11,064 bases of DNA from CAYWNK01 sp964459495 (GTDB lineage Bacteria; Planctomycetota; UBA1135; GCA-002686595). The position numbers and the translations under genes were made by a program. Below, one piece after another: positions 1-8,300 of this stretch. The stretch covers positions 1 to 11,064 of the forward strand of contig CAYWNK010000215.1 of NCBI GenBank assembly GCA_964459495.1, in the 5' to 3' direction. The notes beneath the pieces are model-generated. The model searched no databases. It was not told where the DNA came from and worked only from the letters and a program-made list of their open reading frames with translations. The stretch's first letter is position 1. Every line of letters begins with the position of its first letter.

Positions 1-1453
1 CTTCGTCAGTCATCCCAAACTCTCCGCACCCCTGCCGAGGTTGGAAATCCAACCGATGCCGCCGCGACAGGCCGACGTCGATCAGACTGACGCCTATGTC
101 CGCCAACGGCTTGCCTCCGCTTAGCACCCTCACGATGAGCTCCGCCGGGACTGACGGGCTAAGGTCGATGCGCACCTCGTTGGTACCGGGCGCGACCCGC
201 AACCGTTCGACATGCATGCTGTACATGCTCTCGGCGTAGCCGGGCTCCTTCTCCATCCTGAAGTGAAGATCCACTTCGCCCACCGGAACGCTGCTCAAAT
301 CGAAAGACCCGTCCGAGCGAACACGGAACATCCCCTTCCACGCTTCCGCCAGCCTGTTCTCCGTCAATGACCGCCCGGCGACCAGCGGCACGATGTGAAG
401 CCTGTTCAGGTCAAACCCCTGCGAAGCTACGGCGGTTCCCCCCACGGCTGAAGTCTCAGGCAAGTTCAGCACCAACTCCTCGTTTCCATACGGGAAGCCG
501 ACAGTCTGCGTGGTCCATGAATAGGGGGCAGCAACGGCCCGCAGCGTCCATTGGTCCTCAAGAAGCTCTGGAGACGTGAATCTGCCCTCCGAGTCGGTGA
601 TGACCGTGGTGTGGATGCCGGGAATCGGGACCGGCCTGCGATGGGTCTCCACCTGCAGATCCTTCGCTTTTGGGAACCCCGGATGCACACCCGAAGTGAA
701 CTCGACCGGGATCCCCACGACGGGTTGCCCTTTGGGCCCGAGCACGCGCCCCCGAATCGTGTACCTATGGCCAAGTTGGACTGTCCACTGGTTCAGCTTG
801 CCAACTTCGACAAGGCCAAGGCTGCGCTTGCTAGACGCCTTGCCGGGCCCGATCACATCCAGGATCACCTGTCCGGGCACAACGAAGTGGATCACCCCGT
901 CTTTGGGCGCAGCGCTCCCTGGCTCCATCAACGTCGACCATTGCCTCGGACTTTCCGATTCGGGATAGCGAACGCGCAGTCCGTAGCTGCGCACCGGTTG
1001 GCCCGATGCGTCGCGCACATCTAGCTTCACGGCGGCCGCACCGGTCATATCGGTGGTGTAGTGCTTGCCCGGAACGACTCCTTCAACCCGACGCCTGTAG
1101 AAGCGCGGATCCCGCAGCTCGACCGCGTAGACCCCATCTGGCACATCATCGAATACCCAGGTGTTCGTCCACCCCATCAACTCGCGCGCGTGCTGCAGCA
1201 CCTTGTCCTTCGAGTCGAGGAGCACGAGCTTGGATTCCGTGTTCTGGATCCCCTCGTAGAGGTACACGCCATGCAAATCCAACTCGTGCAGCCCATAGGA
1301 GTGAACATTAAAAACCACTCCTCCTTCGACCGTGGGGGGCTGATAGCCCCGCGAAACAGAACTGCGGGAACCGCCCACCTTCTCCTGGTCCTGAATACTA
1401 ACTTCCCCAAACAGACCGATCGCGAGCGCGCACATCGCTACCAAAGTGTGCAT
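1..1453 (-). CDS. Exported multi-domain protein with carboxypeptidase-regulatory-like repeats, 3' end missing
   Basis: Reading the minus strand from the ATG at 1453-1451 gives 484 uninterrupted codons to the window edge, so the C-terminus lies outside. The N-terminus (MHTLVAMCALAIGLFGEVS) looks like a signal peptide, implying export. Beta-rich modules follow: about residues 44-122, containing VPDGVYAVELRDP, which fits a transthyretin-like fold; 231-331, opening with TIRGRVLGPKGQPVVGIPVEF, a clear carboxypeptidase-regulatory-like (CarboxypepD_reg) start with TDSEGRF downstream; and a third from about 437 (ELIVRVLSGGKPLADIGVSL) that is cut by the edge. Such domains are structural or adhesive in bacteria and no catalytic residues are visible. 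No Shine-Dalgarno precedes the start. TATCCT lies 6 nt upstream of the ATG and could be a -10 element for a leaderless message. M7 is an alternative start. The exact role is unknown; coding status is well supported by the long open frame and the domain motifs. Confidence 0.85.
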   Translation of the reverse strand, partial: MHTLVAMCALAIGLFGEVSIQDQEKVGGSRSSVSRGYQPPTVEGGVVFNVHSYGLHELDLHGVYLYEGIQNTESKLVLLDSKDKVLQHARELMGWTNTWVFDDVPDGVYAVELRDPRFYRRRVEGVVPGKHYTTDMTGAAAVKLDVRDASGQPVRSYGLRVRYPESESPRQWSTLMEPGSAAPKDGVIHFVVPGQVILDVIGPGKASSKRSLGLVEVGKLNQWTVQLGHRYTIRGRVLGPKGQPVVGIPVEFTSGVHPGFPKAKDLQVETHRRPVPIPGIHTTVITDSEGRFTSPELLEDQWTLRAVAAPYSWTTQTVGFPYGNEELVLNLPETSAVGGTAVASQGFDLNRLHIVPLVAGRSLTENRLAEAWKGMFRVRSDGSFDLSSVPVGEVDLHFRMEKEPGYAESMYSMHVERLRVAPGTNEVRIDLSPSVPAELIVRVLSGGKPLADIGVSLIDVGLSRRHRLDFQPRQGCGEFGMTDE

Positions 1454-1618
1454 GCCGATAGGATAGCAACCCGCTACCGGCGGACTGGCATGCGCCAGGC
1501 GGGTCTGCCGATGGGTGCAGCCTGCGGCCTGCCGGTTTCGACGGTCATGCCGTGGATCGCGCAACGAGAACGACGACGATCGCGAAACTCCCCGCCGCTC
1601 GAACGCTAGTCACCCTCC
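1454..1618. promoter_or_regulatory. Divergent intergenic region between two exported-protein genes
   Basis: This 165-bp spacer separates the divergent starts at 1453 (minus) and 1619 (plus) and must hold both promoters. Visible features are a short inverted repeat, CTGGC-ATGC-GCCAG at 1485-1498; a direct repeat GATCGCG at 1555-1561 and 1578-1584; and, on the minus strand, TATCCT (plus-strand 1460-1465) immediately before the left gene. No convincing TTGACA-type -35 box pairs with it. An in-frame TAG at 1607-1609 fixes the right gene's start at 1619. Promoter assignment is inference from gene layout. Confidence 0.4.
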
Positions 1619-2797
1619 ATGCTCTACGCACTCCCCCTGACCCTGATTCTGGGCTTCGTGGGCGCTCCCAACAGCGACCCGGCCGCGTCTGCTTCCCCTG
1701 GAATCCTGCAGGGCGGCGCGAAACGGCCCCATGCTCAGGTGCCCGGTGCAGCGGATGCAATCACCGTCAGCGTGAGAGGTCCGTACGGCAATCTTCTCGG
1801 GTTCGATCCAGGTCCCAGCGCCCATCCGCGGGCTGAGAGCTTTGAGAAATTGATCCTGCCCAAACCCAATGATCCACAGGTGCCGGTCGATCTAGTGCCC
1901 CAGTGGCTTGCAGTCCTAGCCACCCCCAGTGCCGAGCACTCCGGGGAAGTTGGGCGCGGACCAAGGTGGAAGCCCGGGCCCGATCCCGCCCACTGGATCT
2001 TAGACCTGCCGGACCGGGAAGCTTGGGTCCTGAGCGCCTGCGGAGCGAACGTCGGCGCCAGCACGCAGATCGTCCGCAGGGCTCCCGACGGGGCGCTCCA
2101 GGGGATCGTCCTCGAGCTCGGGCCCCTAAAAAAACCCGGCCTCCTGCACCTCATCCTAAAGGACCCTCCTGGCCAAACCGCCGGCTCCGCCTACCTTGTC
2201 CACTTGCGAACTCCATGGGGCACTCAGCTGTCCAGCCCCATGCGAATCTGGCGCTGGAAATCCGGCCCGGGCTCGAGAATCGGTCAACCCTTGGATCCCG
2301 GCGAAGACTGCATCGTCACCCTTCAGGTACCTGCGGGCCCCTTGTTGTTGGAGGTTGCGGCCGACGAAAGTCCATTCCAAGGCTGCTTCTCACGGGAGCG
2401 CGCCATGGCTCTTCCCGGTTCCACCCGAGCACCGATCGACATCGCGCCGGGTGGCAGCAGCCGGTTGGTCCTAAGCCTCCCCGCCCGCACGCACATCAGC
2501 CTCCCGTCCGGAACCGACAACAGCATGCGTGCCAGCGTAACCCACCTGGATGGGCTACCCGTCGAGTGCGGTCAAGATCCCTACGGCGACCGCACCTGGA
2601 GCGGCCCGCCCGGACCCTACCTGGTCACGCTGATCGACGCCGATGGCAGCGAGCGACGGGCTACGACTTCGACCCGCCCCGGAGACTGGCTCGTGGCCGA
2701 CGTTCAGGGGAACGAGTTGCGCCTACGCAGCAAGCAGCTAGCCATCGAAGAAGAGTGGCAGGCAATGCTTTCCGAGTTTGAGCGGCTCAGCCACTAG
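1619..2797 (+). CDS. Exported beta-rich protein of unknown function
   Basis: This gene encodes 392 residues. The first in-frame ATG follows a TAG 10 bp upstream, so the start is well fixed. The N-terminus (MLYALPLTLILGFVGA) is a typical signal peptide, followed by an A/S/P/G-rich linker, so the product is probably periplasmic or surface-located. The rest is beta-rich with no catalytic motif that I recognise. The stretch at about 272-296 (PIDIAPGGSSRLVLSLPAR) resembles strands seen at the end of carboxypeptidase-regulatory-like or Ig-like modules. A further small module spans about 301-370 (HLDGLPVECG, then GPYLVTLIDADG). The C-terminus from about 372 is a charged helix (EEEWQAMLSEFERL). Cysteines at 141, 231, 256 and 317 could form disulfides after export. 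The gene is divergent from the left-edge gene and converges with the next, so it is probably transcribed alone. No Shine-Dalgarno is visible. Function unknown. Confidence 0.75.
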   Translation: MLYALPLTLILGFVGAPNSDPAASASPGILQGGAKRPHAQVPGAADAITVSVRGPYGNLLGFDPGPSAHPRAESFEKLILPKPNDPQVPVDLVPQWLAVLATPSAEHSGEVGRGPRWKPGPDPAHWILDLPDREAWVLSACGANVGASTQIVRRAPDGALQGIVLELGPLKKPGLLHLILKDPPGQTAGSAYLVHLRTPWGTQLSSPMRIWRWKSGPGSRIGQPLDPGEDCIVTLQVPAGPLLLEVAADESPFQGCFSRERAMALPGSTRAPIDIAPGGSSRLVLSLPARTHISLPSGTDNSMRASVTHLDGLPVECGQDPYGDRTWSGPPGPYLVTLIDADGSERRATTSTRPGDWLVADVQGNELRLRSKQLAIEEEWQAMLSEFERLSH

Positions 2798-2866
2798 CGC
2801 GACTCGGCGCCCGATCCATCGACGGACGACTCGTCGCGAGATAGGTCCGCTTCCGCTGCTGGGTAG

Positions 2867-4234
2867 TCAGCGCACAATTCGGATCTTGACTTGCTCGATA
2901 GCGGTGTCGTCCTGGATCACCAGGTCGAGCAGCCCATCCTCAAGGTAGGGGCGCAGGTCGAAGGTCTCGTCTTCTTGGAGGGGGAGCCGCGCCAGATCCA
3001 AGTGGAGCGTGCGAGCTTCTGTTCCCTGCCAGCGCCCGCCGAAGAGATCCGCAAGCCGGGATTTCCAGGCAAATCCATGCTGGCCCCGATGTTCGAGATA
3101 GATCGCGTCGTTTCTGCTCATCCCGTTGATTGGCCGAAGCAGAAGGGTTAGCTCCGCCGCCTCGACCCCTCCATGTCCCAGGCGAAGTGTCTGGGCAAAG
3201 TGCCGGTCGTGCTTGTGCTCCCCGATGCGAATGCGACCCCGGGGCAACCAGTCCTGCAGTCCAGTGCTGGCATCAACCCAAGGCAGGCTGCCGTCCGGCT
3301 CGGCCTTAAACCCGATCTCGGTCGCGTTCGCGTCAGGCCAAGACTCGACAAGCACGGTGAGTTCCCGCTCCGATCCTGGTTTCTCGATGTGGACATCGAC
3401 CCGCTGCGGGATTCCATGCCGTAGGCCAAACGTGAAGCGCCAAACACCCGGAGCCATTCCGCGCTGCACCACCTCCGTCGCCTTCTCTCCCTTCTCGATC
3501 GTACGCTCGCCTTCCCGCGGAAGGCGGCGGGGAAACTCGAAGCTTCCAGCCACGTGCGAGACCTGGACGGAATCGACCTCGATCGGTCTGAGAGAATCGA
3601 TGCCGGTGATCCAGAATCGCACGCTCGAATCCTGATGGGGCGCGGGAATGCTTTGCAGCGACTGCCAGTCAGAGTCGCGATCCACTGGACTTGCCACCGC
3701 ACCCTCCACGTACTCAGCAGGTTGAAACAGAATCGTCCCGCCGTCTTTGCGATTGGGCTCGTCAAAAACAAACTCGCCGTGGGCGTTCGTTCGCGTGACG
3801 AATTGAACCTCCTTGGCCGGCTGGACCATCACAGACCCAATCCTCCTGCCAGCGCCGCTCTCGAATCGAATCGCATCGAGGGCCCCGCGGCGGTAGGAGA
3901 GAACCGTGTTGGCCAATGGACGACCCTCGGCATCGAGAACGAATCCCTGGAGGGCGGCCCGGTCCTCGGGTTCTGGCGTGTCAGGGGCATCCACCGCCAC
4001 GGCGACTCGATGGCCCACGGGCCGCTCCACCGCGGGCGCCTCGCCGGCGTCCGCTGCTGCAGGTTGTCCAGGGGCCAGCGCGACCTCTGCTGGCTCCAGG
4101 GCCGCCTCTCGCATCGGCTCGGGAACAGCGGCGCCTACCGGTTCCGATTCGACACGCAGGAACAAGGCCAGGAGGAGAATCAGGAGGAAGCCTCCGGCTC
4201 CCAGGAACTCTGCGGACGGAAGGGCGCGGCGCAT
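2867..4234 (-). CDS. Membrane-anchored protein with a carboxypeptidase-regulatory-like domain
   Basis: From the ATG at 4234 this encodes 455 residues, ending in TGA at 2869-2867. A start 37 codons upstream (4345) is also open, but that segment is R/P-rich and would bury the hydrophobic segment, so I chose 4234. Residues 11-27 (LGAGGFLLILLLALFLR) form one transmembrane helix or an uncleaved signal anchor. Residues 28-92 are an A/P/E-rich linker of the kind that spans the envelope. A carboxypeptidase-regulatory-like domain follows at about 93-185, starting LQGFVLDAEGRPLANTVLSY with TNAHGEFVFD later. The remainder is beta-rich with alternating charged and hydrophobic strands and no catalytic motif. 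The gene converges with its left neighbour (69 bp between stops) and is divergent from the small membrane protein on its right. No good Shine-Dalgarno is present, only GGAA. The likely role is structural or sensory at the cell envelope; the partner is unknown. Confidence 0.78.
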   Translation of the reverse strand: MRRALPSAEFLGAGGFLLILLLALFLRVESEPVGAAVPEPMREAALEPAEVALAPGQPAAADAGEAPAVERPVGHRVAVAVDAPDTPEPEDRAALQGFVLDAEGRPLANTVLSYRRGALDAIRFESGAGRRIGSVMVQPAKEVQFVTRTNAHGEFVFDEPNRKDGGTILFQPAEYVEGAVASPVDRDSDWQSLQSIPAPHQDSSVRFWITGIDSLRPIEVDSVQVSHVAGSFEFPRRLPREGERTIEKGEKATEVVQRGMAPGVWRFTFGLRHGIPQRVDVHIEKPGSERELTVLVESWPDANATEIGFKAEPDGSLPWVDASTGLQDWLPRGRIRIGEHKHDRHFAQTLRLGHGGVEAAELTLLLRPINGMSRNDAIYLEHRGQHGFAWKSRLADLFGGRWQGTEARTLHLDLARLPLQEDETFDLRPYLEDGLLDLVIQDDTAIEQVKIRIVR

Positions 4235-4773
4235 GGATTCCAAGGTAAGGCTTTTTGGCCAGCCGGGTTCCGCAAGCGGCCGGCGCCGAGCTCGGCTGGA
4301 ATGACCCCGGGCTGAGGCACCACAGGGCACAGCATCCATGCCCAATGCTCCTCACAGATCGCTGCGCGTACGTCCACTGATAGCGGAGCCCGGGTCCATC
4401 TCGATTGGCCCTTCGCAGCTACGGAAGCTGCCCGCCCGCCCGTCAGTGGCGAACGGAAAGCCAGCGCGGATCATCGTCGAAGGTCCCTGCGCAGCGGGCA
4501 CCATCCTCCACCGCCAGGCCCAAGACTCCTGGCCTCGGTCCGAAGGATCTTCACGATCTGATTGCCGATGACATGCGGATCGACCAGAAGGTCGCAGGGT
4601 CACCTGCGCAAGCTCGGGTGCTGAGCGAGCAGTGTCGAGAGAGGCCGGCCCGATGGCCATGGGCCCCCGGACACCGGACACCGGAGCCCATGCCGGAGGC
4701 AAAGAGCCAATCCCTAGATCCCTTCCCTGCGTCGCAATGCACCGGGATTGTTCAACTGCCCTAAACTGGGCCC
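4235..4773. other. Long divergent intergenic region with repeats and a gene-like remnant
   Basis: This stretch contains no gene I can support. The frames open here have poor codon character and no recognisable motifs. It must carry the promoters of the divergent genes at 4234 and 4774. Visible elements are a hairpin GCAGCT-ACGGA-AGCTGC at 4415-4431 and a 7-bp tandem repeat (CCGGACA) at 4667-4685. On the minus strand, 4599-4471 is a 43-codon frame, stop to stop, with GC-rich third positions and a protein-like sequence (DPHVIGNQIVKILRTEAR). It has no good start codon and may be a decayed gene. TAAACT at 4762-4767 lies 6 nt before the ATG of the next gene and could be a -10 box. All regulatory readings are inference. 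Confidence 0.4.
4667..4685. repeat. 7-bp tandem repeat (CCGGACA, about 2.7 copies)
   Basis: CCGGACACCGGACACCGGA is seen directly at this position, 88 bp upstream of the small membrane-protein gene. It is short and could be chance in GC-rich DNA, or a tandem operator. No partner regulator is visible in the window. Confidence 0.5.
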
Positions 4774-5253
4774 ATGAAGCGACAAGGCGAACGGGCCCAG
4801 GGTTCCGCCCCCATGGCAGCTGGCCGGTTGATCATCCTCGCCCTGGCAGGGGGTGTCCTGATGTTCGGAGTGGTTGCCGTCGCAATCGGCCCCCTCAAGA
4901 CCGAGGGAGACTTGCAGCTGGAGCACGTGTACCTACCGCTGTTCTTGGCTGTGCTTGCCCCCGGCGTATTCATGGCGAGTGCACTCTTCGCCGCGAACGG
5001 ATCCAAGCGGCTGAAGGACAAGCTTCCCGAGGCGAAGGTCCAGGCCAAAGAGGGACTCATTCCACAGGCGCTCATCGGGTCCTGGATCATGGGAGCAGCC
5101 TGCTTCGAGAGCCTTGGACTGCTGGCCGGAATCGTCCTTCTCCTCGGTGGCCACTGGTCCGGCTACGCGGGCATCGTCATTGGGCTGATCGGCATCCTCA
5201 GCCACCTCCCGACCTCCGAGAAGGTCGAGCGCGCCATTCAGCACGCAGGCTAA
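4774..5253 (+). CDS. Small four-helix integral membrane protein, unknown function
   Basis: This gene encodes 159 residues. The start is the first ATG after an in-frame TAA at 4762-4764; M14 is an alternative. Hydrophobic segments at about 17-39, 52-74, 97-126 and 128-145 predict four transmembrane helices in two hairpins. A charged loop of about 20 residues (SKRLKDKLPEAKVQAKEG) separates them, and a charged tail (PTSEKVERAI) follows. A glutamate sits inside the third helix (E112 in ACFESLGLLAGIVLLLGG), in an arrangement reminiscent of the second helix of ATP synthase subunit c, although the length and four-helix topology differ from subunit c. Small four-helix hypothetical proteins with a buried Glu in helix 3 and a conserved PT.E.V end are, to my knowledge, found in planctomycete and related genomes; I cannot name the family. 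It stands alone, is divergent from its left neighbour, and is followed by an inverted repeat. Not a secreted beta protein like its neighbours. Confidence 0.85.
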   Translation: MKRQGERAQGSAPMAAGRLIILALAGGVLMFGVVAVAIGPLKTEGDLQLEHVYLPLFLAVLAPGVFMASALFAANGSKRLKDKLPEAKVQAKEGLIPQALIGSWIMGAACFESLGLLAGIVLLLGGHWSGYAGIVIGLIGILSHLPTSEKVERAIQHAG

Positions 5254-5266
5254 GGACCGATTCGAT

Positions 5267-5289
5267 CGATACGGACTGGCGCCGTATCG
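5267..5289. terminator. Perfect 8-bp inverted repeat, possible terminator or operator
   Basis: CGATACGG, a 7-nt loop ACTGGCG and CCGTATCG form a perfect hairpin beginning 14 nt after the TAA at 5253. There is no T-tract, so it is not a canonical Rho-independent terminator. It lies between the small membrane-protein gene and the large lipoprotein gene, and could equally be a protein-binding palindrome controlling the latter, about 90 bp upstream of its start. Confidence 0.45.
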
Positions 5290-5378
5290 GACGCCGGCTT
5301 GTGGGAATTGCCCTTAGTTTGCAGGTTACGCGCCCGAAACCTATGCGGTCGTTGAATCCCATCGCCGATGGTCCAGCT

Positions 5379-8300
5379 ATGAACCTTCGTACGCTAGCCA
5401 CCGTAGCGACCCTCGCTGCCGCCCTCACAGCTACCAGCTGCCACAACCGCGGCAGACGTACTCCTCTCATCGTTGATACGGCCAACTCCGCAGTCGAGCT
5501 GACGGCAACGACAGGTGTTGTCGCAGACGGCATCCAATCCACGACGCTTAGTATCACCGTGGTGGATTTCGAGGGGATGCCCCTCGCCGGCTGGACCGTC
5601 ACGCCCAATGTGAGCGGCTCCAACAACACGCTCGCCCCGGCGACCGGTGTCACCGACGCCATGGGCATGTTCCAGTCCGTCCTGACATCGACCACGGCGG
5701 AGGTGAAGACAATTAGCGTGTCGGTCAGCAACGACCAGGTGGCCGTTCTTGGCGACCAGCCCACCGCAGAGTTCATCGGCGACATTGCTAACGTCAGCGC
5801 CGCAAACTCCACGGCCACGGCCGGCCCGGCGTCGAACGTCGCGCCCGATGGCGTTGCCACCTCGACCATCACAGTCACTGTGCGTGACGCAAACGGCAAC
5901 GTCGTCCCCAACGCCGACATCGCCCTCGCGGCGACCGGTACGGGAAATACTCTCGTCCAGCCCGTGCCCACGAACGCACTTGGGGTGGCGACCGGCACGA
6001 TCGCGTCCACGGTAGCCGAGCAGAAGGTGATCACAGCAACCGTCGACCCCACTGGAAGCCCTATCCAAGTGACAATGCAGCCGACGGTGGTGTTCGGGGC
6101 ACCCACCGTTGACGCTGCAAACTCAACGGTCGCGGCCACGCCCACGTTCGGGGCGCTAGCCAACGGAACGGATCTAGCAACGATCACGGTGACCGTGCTC
6201 GATACCTCTGGGATGCCAGTTGAGGGAGAAACTGTAGCGCTCGCTGCATCCGGCGCGGAGAACGCCATCGCTCCTACGGGCGGAATGACCAACGCGAGCG
6301 GCATGTTCACCGCCACCCTTGCAACAACTCTTGCCGAGGCCAAGACCATCACCGCGACGGTCAATCCCGGCGCTGACGAGGTCGTACTCAATGCGGCGGC
6401 CACGGTGGAGTTCAGCTGGCCGCTTGCCGACACCTGGTACGTGCGCACCGGCGGATCGGACTCCGCTAACGGCATGAGCCCCGCGTCCGCGTTCCGAACC
6501 CTCGCCGCCGCCGCCGTCGCGGCAATGCCGGGCGACACGATCTACGTCGGAGGCGGCACGCACCAGGGTCCGTTGGACATCACCAGCGGTGGAATGCCGG
6601 GCGACCCGACCAGCTGGGTCGCAGACCCATTCGGATCGTTCACCGGTGATGCCGGCGAGGTCATCGTCGATGCGATGGGCGGGGACTACGCGATTCGGAT
6701 CTCCTCGGCACCGGACGTCATCATCGACGGCTTCACCGTCATCGGCGGAGGTAGCACCACATCCGGCGCGATCGACGTGGTAGGTGCATCTGATCGGGCG
6801 CTCATCACCCGCAATCGCCTGTATGGCAACGCGACGGCAGTCCGGGTATCCGACGCAGACAACACTGTCGTGGAGGACAACCGCATCTCGAACAACACGG
6901 CCAGGGGGATCACGATCGAACTCGGCGCGAATGACGCATCGGTGTCAAACAACCTCATCTATGGCAACGGCGCCGAGGGCATTGTTGCGGATGCGGTGAC
7001 CGGCTTGTCGATCAACCTCAACACGCTCTATCTCAACACAGGCGGGCAAATCGTCGCGACGGGCGCTACGACCGCGACGGCCACCAACAACATCGTTGCC
7101 GACGGCCTTGCGGATGGCCTTGCCCAGATCGACATGGGCTCGACGCTCGGATCGAACAACAACAACTCGTTCGGGAACGCCGGCCAGAACTGGCAGGGAC
7201 TCCCCCAGGGAATTGGTGACATCAGCGTTGATCCCCTGTTTGAGGATCCGGACGGCGCCGACAACATGCTCGGCGGTGCAAACGGAGAGGACGACCGCCT
7301 CCAGGTTGATCAGGGCGGCCCTAGCCTCACGATCGATGCCGGATCCGCCGATGCTTCGACCTTCACACTTGCATCAGGCGATACCGCCACCGATCGCACC
7401 ACACGAAGTGACGACCTGCTCGACGGCGAAGCGCCGGACGGAGCCCCTGTGAACATGGGCTACCACTACCAGCCGAACATCGACCCGCTTAGCGATCTGG
7501 ACATCGACGACGGCCGCCTGTTCTACGGCGAGGGCGCGTCCAGCCGACCGCGCGTGCGCGACTGGGACGACTCGGCCTCTAGCTGGGCGGTGGAGTCGCC
7601 CACAGCTCCGGCTGCGACCCGCATCCAGTACGCTGTGCACGAACAGTCGATCCTGGCGGACGGCGAGGAGTACCTCGTGATCCAGTCGACCAACGGCACG
7701 GTGACCGACCTGGAGATGGTCACGTGGACGGGCGACGAGTGGCGCCGCGATTGGTCAACTCCCGTCATCGACGTCGTCCATGCCGACAAGCGCGCCTTCG
7801 ATTTCGGTTTCGAACAAGCATCAGCCCACGGCATCCTTGTCCATTCTGACAACACGGAGACACCGGTGTACCGCACCCGCGAGCTGGGCCGATGGAGCGA
7901 CCCCCTGCCCCTTCCGCTCAACGATGCTGGCGGCCCCAACCCTGATCCCAACACCGGTCTCGTCCTTTGGGTGGAGCTCGTCGAGAAGCCTGGATCCAAC
8001 GAGGTGACTCTCCTTTATGCCGATGCGAATTCCGACCTCGTCGCAATCGTGTGGGATGGCGTTCAGTGGCTCACCACTACGGCCAGCGTCCTTGAAACGA
8101 ACCTGAAAACGAACCCCATCTCTGGCTTTGTGCACAATCGCACCTTTGACGGGGCATACGAGACCCAATCAGGCGACTTTCTCGTCGCGTGGGGTCGAGA
8201 GAGCGCCGCTGGCTTCTTCCACGCCTCACGAGCATCGGGTGCGAGTGGCTTCTCGACATCCAGCAACGTTGCCTCTCAGAACGGCAACACCCACTACTGT

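Noticed and set aside
1798..1816. GGTTCGATCC resembling a tRNA T-loop
   Set aside because: The flanking bases do not form the 5-bp T-stem, no other arms are present, and it lies inside a coding frame.
1903..2781. 292-codon overlapping frame in the 1619-2797 gene, joined by a possible -1 slippery A7 at 2128-2134
   Set aside because: The A-run matches a slippery heptamer (A AAA AAA), but the alternative frame gives P/R-rich sequence with no motif, as expected of a GC-rich shadow frame, and no downstream stimulatory structure was noted.
2798..2866. Terminator in the convergent spacer (CGCGAC/GTCGCG; GACGA-C-TCGTC)
   Set aside because: The stems are 5-6 bp, one with a 1-nt loop, and there is no T-tract; not distinguishable from chance in GC-rich DNA.
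3554..4315. 253-codon plus-strand frame opposite the 2867-4234 gene
   Set aside because: It lacks any motif or signal, while the minus frame has a membrane anchor and a regulatory-like domain.
4632..5378. N-terminal extension of the large lipoprotein frame to 4632
   Set aside because: It overlaps the well-supported four-helix protein in another frame, reads as R/P/H-rich nonsense, and the lipoprotein signal begins at 5379.
5198..6538. 446-codon open frame antisense to the Ig-like repeats
   Set aside because: It mirrors the repetitive A/T/V-rich coding strand in GC-rich DNA. The plus-strand frame has clear signal, domains and motifs, so the antisense frame is a shadow.
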